A stretch of 64,000 nt of DNA from Litorisediminicola beolgyonensis (GTDB taxonomy: Bacteria; Pseudomonadota; Alphaproteobacteria; Rhodobacterales; Rhodobacteraceae). Below, piece after piece: positions 60,071 through 64,000 of the stretch (position 1 is its first letter; each line of letters starts with the position of its first letter). A program made the translations under genes and the position numbers. The stretch covers positions 5,515-69,514 of the forward strand of contig NZ_JBHTMU010000019.1 in NCBI RefSeq assembly GCF_042679605.1, written 5' to 3'. Below the pieces are notes generated by a model, which saw only the letters and a program-made list of their open reading frames with translations, did no database searches and had not been told where the DNA came from.

Positions 60071-60298
60071 CGCGCGAGAGCACTTAGCGGCCAAGCCGCG
60101 CGGCTGTAAAGCGCCCCTCGGCAAAAACCGCGCGCACGATGCTCTGCGGGCTTCCCATGCGGGCGCGACACCGGTAGACTTCGCCAATCAACCGCGACCG
60201 AGGCGCGCGGAGCCCATATCTTGCGACACGCAGTTCAGACCGGACAACCGGCAGCGCGGCGCCAGAGGGGCGGGAGAGACAGGCAGCGGGACCCGAGC

Positions 60299-61252
60299 AT
60301 GAGCAGCAGAATTACCCCTACCGACAGACAGACGACCGCGCGGCTCCGCATGGTGACCTGCGCCGCCGCACTGATGGCGCTGGCCGCCTGCGGCGAGAAC
60401 GCGCCAGGCTTTCTCAAGGGCAAGGATGGCGGCAGCTCCGACACGGTGAGCCGCGCGGCCTCGTCCGGTGCGGCCGCCGAGCGCGATGTCGAGGCGCCGG
60501 AGGTCTTCCAGACCGCCGAGCCCGGTCTTTGGGACGGACGCCCCTCGCTTGGCGGGGTCTGGGTCGCGCATCCCGATGTGAGCGAGCCGGAGCGGGTCAT
60601 CATCCGCAACGAGACCAACGGCCAGTTCGTCATCGGCGCCCTCTTCAAGCGCGAGCGCGAGACGCCGGGGCCGCGGCTGCAGGTGTCCTCGGACGCCGCC
60701 GCCGCCGTGGGCATGCTTGCGGGCCAGCCGACGCAGCTGAACGTGGTCGCGCTCCGTCGCGAGGAAGCGCCCGCAGCCGACCCCGCCACGCTGGCGCCGG
60801 TGGCCGAGACCATGAGCCTCGAGGAAGAGCTGGGCGCGCCCGGCGAGATCGAGAGCGCCGCGCTCGACCCGGTGACCGCCGGTGCCGCCGCGGCCCTGTC
60901 CGAGGCTCCCGCAGGGATCGAGGCTGCGGAGATGCCGCCGGCCGAGCCCGCGCCCGTCCAGGTCGCCGCCGCCGTTCCGGCCCCCCAGCCGGCCCCTGCC
61001 CCGGCCGTCACCTCGTCGCTCAAGAAGCCCTTCGTCCAGATCGGCATCTTCTCGGTCGAACAGAACGCCCGCAACACCGCCACCGCAATGCGGCAGGCGG
61101 GCATGGTTCCGACCGTCAAGGAGCAGAGCTCGGCGGGCAAGACCTTCTGGCGCGTGCTTGTCGGCCCCGCCACCACCAAATCCGAGATCGACACCCTTCT
61201 GTCCACCATCAAGGGGACCGGCTTCACCGACGCCTACGCCGTCACCGACTGA
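60299..61252 (+). CDS. SPOR domain lipoprotein
   Basis: 317 residues. A lipoprotein signal peptide ends in ALMALAAC (Cys about 32). A beta-rich central part (WVAHPDVSEPERVIIRNETNGQFVIGALFKRERETPGPRLQVS) is followed by a Pro/Ala-rich linker. The C-terminal SPOR domain (about 243-315) has FVQIGIFSVEQNARNTATAMRQAG and TFWRVLVGPATTKSEIDTLLSTIKGTGF. SPOR domains bind denuded septal peptidoglycan. It directly precedes a D,D-carboxypeptidase gene, fitting a cell-wall or division role. The ATG at 60299 has a weak AGCGGG upstream. Confidence 0.88.
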   Translation: MSSRITPTDRQTTARLRMVTCAAALMALAACGENAPGFLKGKDGGSSDTVSRAASSGAAAERDVEAPEVFQTAEPGLWDGRPSLGGVWVAHPDVSEPERVIIRNETNGQFVIGALFKRERETPGPRLQVSSDAAAAVGMLAGQPTQLNVVALRREEAPAADPATLAPVAETMSLEEELGAPGEIESAALDPVTAGAAAALSEAPAGIEAAEMPPAEPAPVQVAAAVPAPQPAPAPAVTSSLKKPFVQIGIFSVEQNARNTATAMRQAGMVPTVKEQSSAGKTFWRVLVGPATTKSEIDTLLSTIKGTGFTDAYAVTD

Positions 61253-61279
61253 GCTCGTCCCCGGTTCACGGAGCCGCCC

Positions 61280-62449
61280 ATGACCCGGACCCTGCGTTCC
61301 CCGTTCCTCGCGCTCGTCGCCTGGGCCGCGATGGCCCTGCCCGGCCACGCCTTCGACACCTCGGCCCGCGCGGCCTTCGTGCTCGACCAGACCACCGGCA
61401 CGGTGCTTTTGGCCAAGAACGCCGACGAGGCACTGCCGCCCGCGTCGATGTCCAAGCTGATGACGCTCTACATGGCGTTCGAGGCGATCCGCGAGGGTCG
61501 GCTGACCCTCGATGAACGGCTGCCGGTCTCGTCGCACGCGATGTCCTATGGCGGCTCGACGATGTTTCTCGACACCACCGACCGGGTCAGGGTCGAGGAT
61601 CTCCTGCGCGGCATCATCGTGCTCTCGGGCAACGATGCCTGCGCCGTGATCGCCGAGGCGCTGTCGCCCGATGGCACCGAGCGCGGCTTTGCCGAGCTGA
61701 TGACCCGCCGCGCGCAGCAACTGGGCATGAGCAATTCGAGCTTCCGAAATTCGAACGGCTGGCCCGCCGAGGGCCACGTCATGTCGATGCGCGACCTCGC
61801 GCTTCTCGCCAATCACCTGATCACCGATTTCCCGCAATTCTACCCGATGTTCGCGGAGAAGAAGTTCGAGTTCGACGGGCGCGCCCCGCAGAACTCCTCG
61901 AACCGCAACCCGCTTCTTGGGCTCGGGATCGGGGCCGACGGGCTCAAGACCGGCCATACGCAAGAGGCAGGCTACGGGCTGGTGGGATCGGCCAAACAGG
62001 GCGAGCGCCGGGTGATCTTCGCGCTGACCGGGCTCGACAGCACCCGCGCCCGCGCCGAGGAAAGCGAGGCCATCGTCAACTGGGCCTTTCGCCAATTCGC
62101 CGAGGAGCAGGTGACCAAGGCGGGCGTCACGATCGCCCGGGCCGATGTCTGGATGGGCGCCGCCGATACCGTCGGGCTGATGACCGAGAAGGACACCGAG
62201 ATGCTTCTGCCGGTCCTGACCGGCGGCGGGCTCGAGGCCGAGGTCGTCTATACCGGCCCGCTCGAGGCGCCGATCGAGAAGGGCCAGAAGCTCGCCGATC
62301 TCCTGATCCGCCCCGAGGGCCTGCCCGAGCATCGCGTGCCGCTCGTGGCCGCCGAAGCGGTGCCGCAGGGCGGCGTGCTGACGCGGCTGATGACGGTCTC
62401 GGGCGTCCTTTTCCGCCGCTTCACCGACGGCTCGACGGAGGCGATGTGA
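61280..62449 (+). CDS. dacF: D-alanyl-D-alanine carboxypeptidase (class C low-molecular-weight PBP)
   Basis: 389 residues with signal peptide (ending LPGHA, about 24) and peptidase S11 motifs: S56-M-S-K59 (PPASMSKLMTLYMAFEA), SGN at 116-118 (IIVLSGNDACAVIAEAL) and KTG (GADGLKTGHTQEAGYGLVGSA). A C-terminal beta domain and a C-terminal segment follow. It removes the terminal D-Ala of peptidoglycan stem peptides in the periplasm. The symbol follows common usage and is not certain (dacC/dacF). Its stop overlaps tmk by 4 bases. Confidence 0.92.
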   Translation: MTRTLRSPFLALVAWAAMALPGHAFDTSARAAFVLDQTTGTVLLAKNADEALPPASMSKLMTLYMAFEAIREGRLTLDERLPVSSHAMSYGGSTMFLDTTDRVRVEDLLRGIIVLSGNDACAVIAEALSPDGTERGFAELMTRRAQQLGMSNSSFRNSNGWPAEGHVMSMRDLALLANHLITDFPQFYPMFAEKKFEFDGRAPQNSSNRNPLLGLGIGADGLKTGHTQEAGYGLVGSAKQGERRVIFALTGLDSTRARAEESEAIVNWAFRQFAEEQVTKAGVTIARADVWMGAADTVGLMTEKDTEMLLPVLTGGGLEAEVVYTGPLEAPIEKGQKLADLLIRPEGLPEHRVPLVAAEAVPQGGVLTRLMTVSGVLFRRFTDGSTEAM

Positions 62450-63081
62450 GCCGCAAGAGCGGCCTGTTCGTGAGCTTCGAAGGCATCGACGGATCGGGCA
62501 AGTCGACCCAGGCGCTTCTTCTTCACGACGCGCTCCGCGCCGAGGGGCGCGATGCGCTCCTGACGCGTGAGCCCGGCGGCTCGCCGGGCGCCGAGGAGAT
62601 CCGCGCCCTGGTCCTGAACGGCGATCCCGACCGCTGGTCCGCCACCACCGAGCTTCTTCTCTTCACCGCGGCGCGGCGCGACCATGTCGAACGGGTGATC
62701 CGCCCCGCTCTCGCAGAGGGTCGGATCGTGATCTGCGACCGCTTCGCGGATTCCACCCGCGCCTATCAGGGCACCACGCGGGGCGATCTGCGCGACACGG
62801 TCGACAAGCTCCATGACCTCGTGATCGGGATCGAGCCGGACCTGACCTTCCTCGTCGACATGGACCCCGAGACCTCCTTTGCCCGCGCCGAGGCGCGCAT
62901 CGGGTCCGAGAGCCGGTTCGAGAGCTTCGGCTCCGGGCTGCAGGCGCGGCTGCGCGCGATCTTTCTCGACATGGCCAAGGCGCATCCCGAGCGCTTCGAG
63001 GTGATCGACGGAGACCATCCGCCCGAGATCGTCGCGTCCGAGATCCGCGCCCGCCTCGCCGCCCGGCTGGAGGCCGCGTGA
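62446..63081 (+). CDS. tmk: Thymidylate kinase
   Basis: 211 residues. P-loop FEGIDGSGKSTQ (11-22), the DRF/DRY-type motif VICDRFADSTRAYQG, and the LID/base-recognition regions LTREPGGSPGAEEIR and RAEARIGSESRFES. It phosphorylates dTMP to dTDP. It starts at a GTG at 62446 overlapping dacF and overlaps holB at its end; this order (dac-tmk-holB) is common in Rhodobacterales. Confidence 0.95.
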   Translation: MSRKSGLFVSFEGIDGSGKSTQALLLHDALRAEGRDALLTREPGGSPGAEEIRALVLNGDPDRWSATTELLLFTAARRDHVERVIRPALAEGRIVICDRFADSTRAYQGTTRGDLRDTVDKLHDLVIGIEPDLTFLVDMDPETSFARAEARIGSESRFESFGSGLQARLRAIFLDMAKAHPERFEVIDGDHPPEIVASEIRARLAARLEAA

Positions 63082-64000
63082 GCGATCTGCCCGAACCCGA
63101 CCGCGTCGAGGGCGCGCCGCACCCGCGCGAGACGCGGGAGCTTCTGGGGCAGGGTGCCGCCCAAGGCGCGTTTCTCGATGCGTTCAGCGCCGGGCGGCTG
63201 CATCACGGCTGGCTCCTGACCGGACCGCGCGGGGTCGGCAAGGCGACGCTCGCCTGGCGCATCGCGCGGTTTCTTCTGGCGACACCCGATCCCGGCGAGG
63301 ATGACGGCCTCTTCGGCGCCCCGCCCCCGCCCGAGACCCTCTCGATCCCCGAGGATCATCCGGTCATGGCCCGGACCCTGGCGCTCTCGGAGCCGGGGCT
63401 GTTCCTGCTGCGGCGGGGTCCCAACGACAAGGGCGACCGGCTCGCGGCCGAGATCCGTGTCGACGAGGTGCGCAAGCTCAAGAGCTATTTCGGCCTCTCC
63501 GCCGCCGATGGCGGGCGTCGCGTGGTGATCGTGGACGCCGCCGACGAGCTGAACACCGCCGCCGCCAACGCGATCCTCAAGCTTCTCGAGGAGCCGCCCG
63601 CGCGCACGACGCTGCTTCTGGTCTGCCATCAGCCCGCCCGCCTTCTGCCGACGATCCGCTCGCGCTGCCGCGAGCTGCGCCTTTCGCCGCTCGGGCCCGA
63701 GGACATGGCGCTCGCGCTCGACCGTGCGGGCGTGGCGCTGTCCGGCGCAGAGGCGCAATCGCTCGGTGTTCTCTCGGCGGGATCGGTCGGCGGCGCGCTC
63801 AGCCTCGCCAATCTCGACGGCCTCGCGCTTTACGGACAGCTCATGGCGGTTCTGGGCGACCTGCCCGATCTCGACCGGCCCCGGGCGCTGGCGCTCGCGG
63901 AAAGCGTCGCCGCGCGCGGGCAGGAAGCGCGGCTCGATCTCCTGATCTCGCTCACCGACCTCGCGCTCGCGCGGCTCGCCCGCGCCGGTGTCGCGGGCCC
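63078..64000 (+). CDS. holB: DNA polymerase III delta-prime subunit (partial, runs off the window)
   Basis: The GTG at 63078 overlaps the tmk stop. About 307 residues are visible. The clamp-loader AAA+ fold is seen in HHGWLLTGPRGVGKATLAWRIARFLL (Walker A-like), the sensor region RVVIVDAADELNTAAANAILKLLEEPPARTTLLLVCHQP and LLPTIRSRCRELRL. This delta-prime subunit helps load the beta clamp. The C-terminus is beyond base 64000. Confidence 0.92.
   Translation, partial: MSDLPEPDRVEGAPHPRETRELLGQGAAQGAFLDAFSAGRLHHGWLLTGPRGVGKATLAWRIARFLLATPDPGEDDGLFGAPPPPETLSIPEDHPVMARTLALSEPGLFLLRRGPNDKGDRLAAEIRVDEVRKLKSYFGLSAADGGRRVVIVDAADELNTAAANAILKLLEEPPARTTLLLVCHQPARLLPTIRSRCRELRLSPLGPEDMALALDRAGVALSGAEAQSLGVLSAGSVGGALSLANLDGLALYGQLMAVLGDLPDLDRPRALALAESVAARGQEARLDLLISLTDLALARLARAGVAG

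Noticed and set aside
60188..62332. 714-codon open frame antisense to the SPOR and D,D-carboxypeptidase genes
   Set aside because: Shadow composition; the plus-strand genes have clear motifs and couple into tmk and holB.
1..64000. Biosynthetic gene cluster, restriction-modification or phage defence system
   Set aside because: I looked for methyltransferases, nucleases, NRPS/PKS, toxin-antitoxin pairs and CRISPR; none has support in this window.

Overview
The window looks like a chromosomal segment of a high-GC alphaproteobacterium of the order Rhodobacterales (Roseobacter/Rhodobacteraceae type). The basis is gene content: a heterotetrameric sarcosine oxidase operon, a caa3-type oxidase with fused subunits I and III, a full leucine-degradation operon, several tripartite tricarboxylate transporters (TTT), a BacNav channel, and a ccmI-ruvX-DUF1289 block. 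The assignment is by recognition of protein families, not by database search. I see no rRNA, CRISPR array, intact insertion sequence, integrase or replication origin. There is one tRNA.

Layout. 1-10.7 kb: a host-attachment-type gene and a small hydrophilic protein behind an ECF-like promoter, Fe superoxide dismutase, the soxBDAG sarcosine oxidase genes (interrupted by a small acidic membrane protein and a strong terminator), then ccmI, ruvX, a DUF1289 gene and an RTX-repeat protein. 10.8-12.6 kb: a 2-oxoglutarate oxygenase-like gene overlapping dusA, followed by about 0.9 kb without a convincing gene. 13.6-19.2 kb: ctaC, fused ctaD/E, a small membrane protein, ctaG and a triheme cytochrome c, all translationally coupled. 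19.3-26.1 kb: the leucine/isovalerate operon (ivd, mccB, an ASCH gene, mccA, HMG-CoA lyase, methylglutaconyl-CoA hydratase). 26.9-28.1 kb: a D-amino-acid dehydrogenase.

28-53 kb is an accessory catabolic region holding three separate TTT uptake systems, each with its own regulator type (GntR, LysR, two-component) and its own linked enzymes. Between the first two lies an intradiol aromatic ring-cleavage module: dioxygenase, CatR-like LysR regulator, muconate cycloisomerase, alpha/beta hydrolase and an SCP2-like protein. I found the same dyad GGTAT-N6-ATACC about 75-125 bp upstream of all three divergent transcription units of this module, which argues for one LysR regulon. The third TTT system is controlled by an OmpR-type regulator and a histidine kinase fused at its C terminus to a periplasmic substrate-binding domain. 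Four CAG-containing repeats spaced exactly 11 bp lie between the regulator and the transporter genes.

54.6-58.4 kb encodes a stressosome-type module (RsbR, RsbS, RsbT, an HATPase-phosphatase and a two-ATPase histidine kinase), next to a bacterial voltage-gated sodium channel gene with its own ECF-like promoter. The window ends with tRNA-Ser(TGA), a SPOR lipoprotein, a D,D-carboxypeptidase, tmk and a partial holB. The parts that most merit follow-up are the kinase/binding-protein fusion with its tandem operator, the shared dyad of the aromatic module, and the stressosome module.
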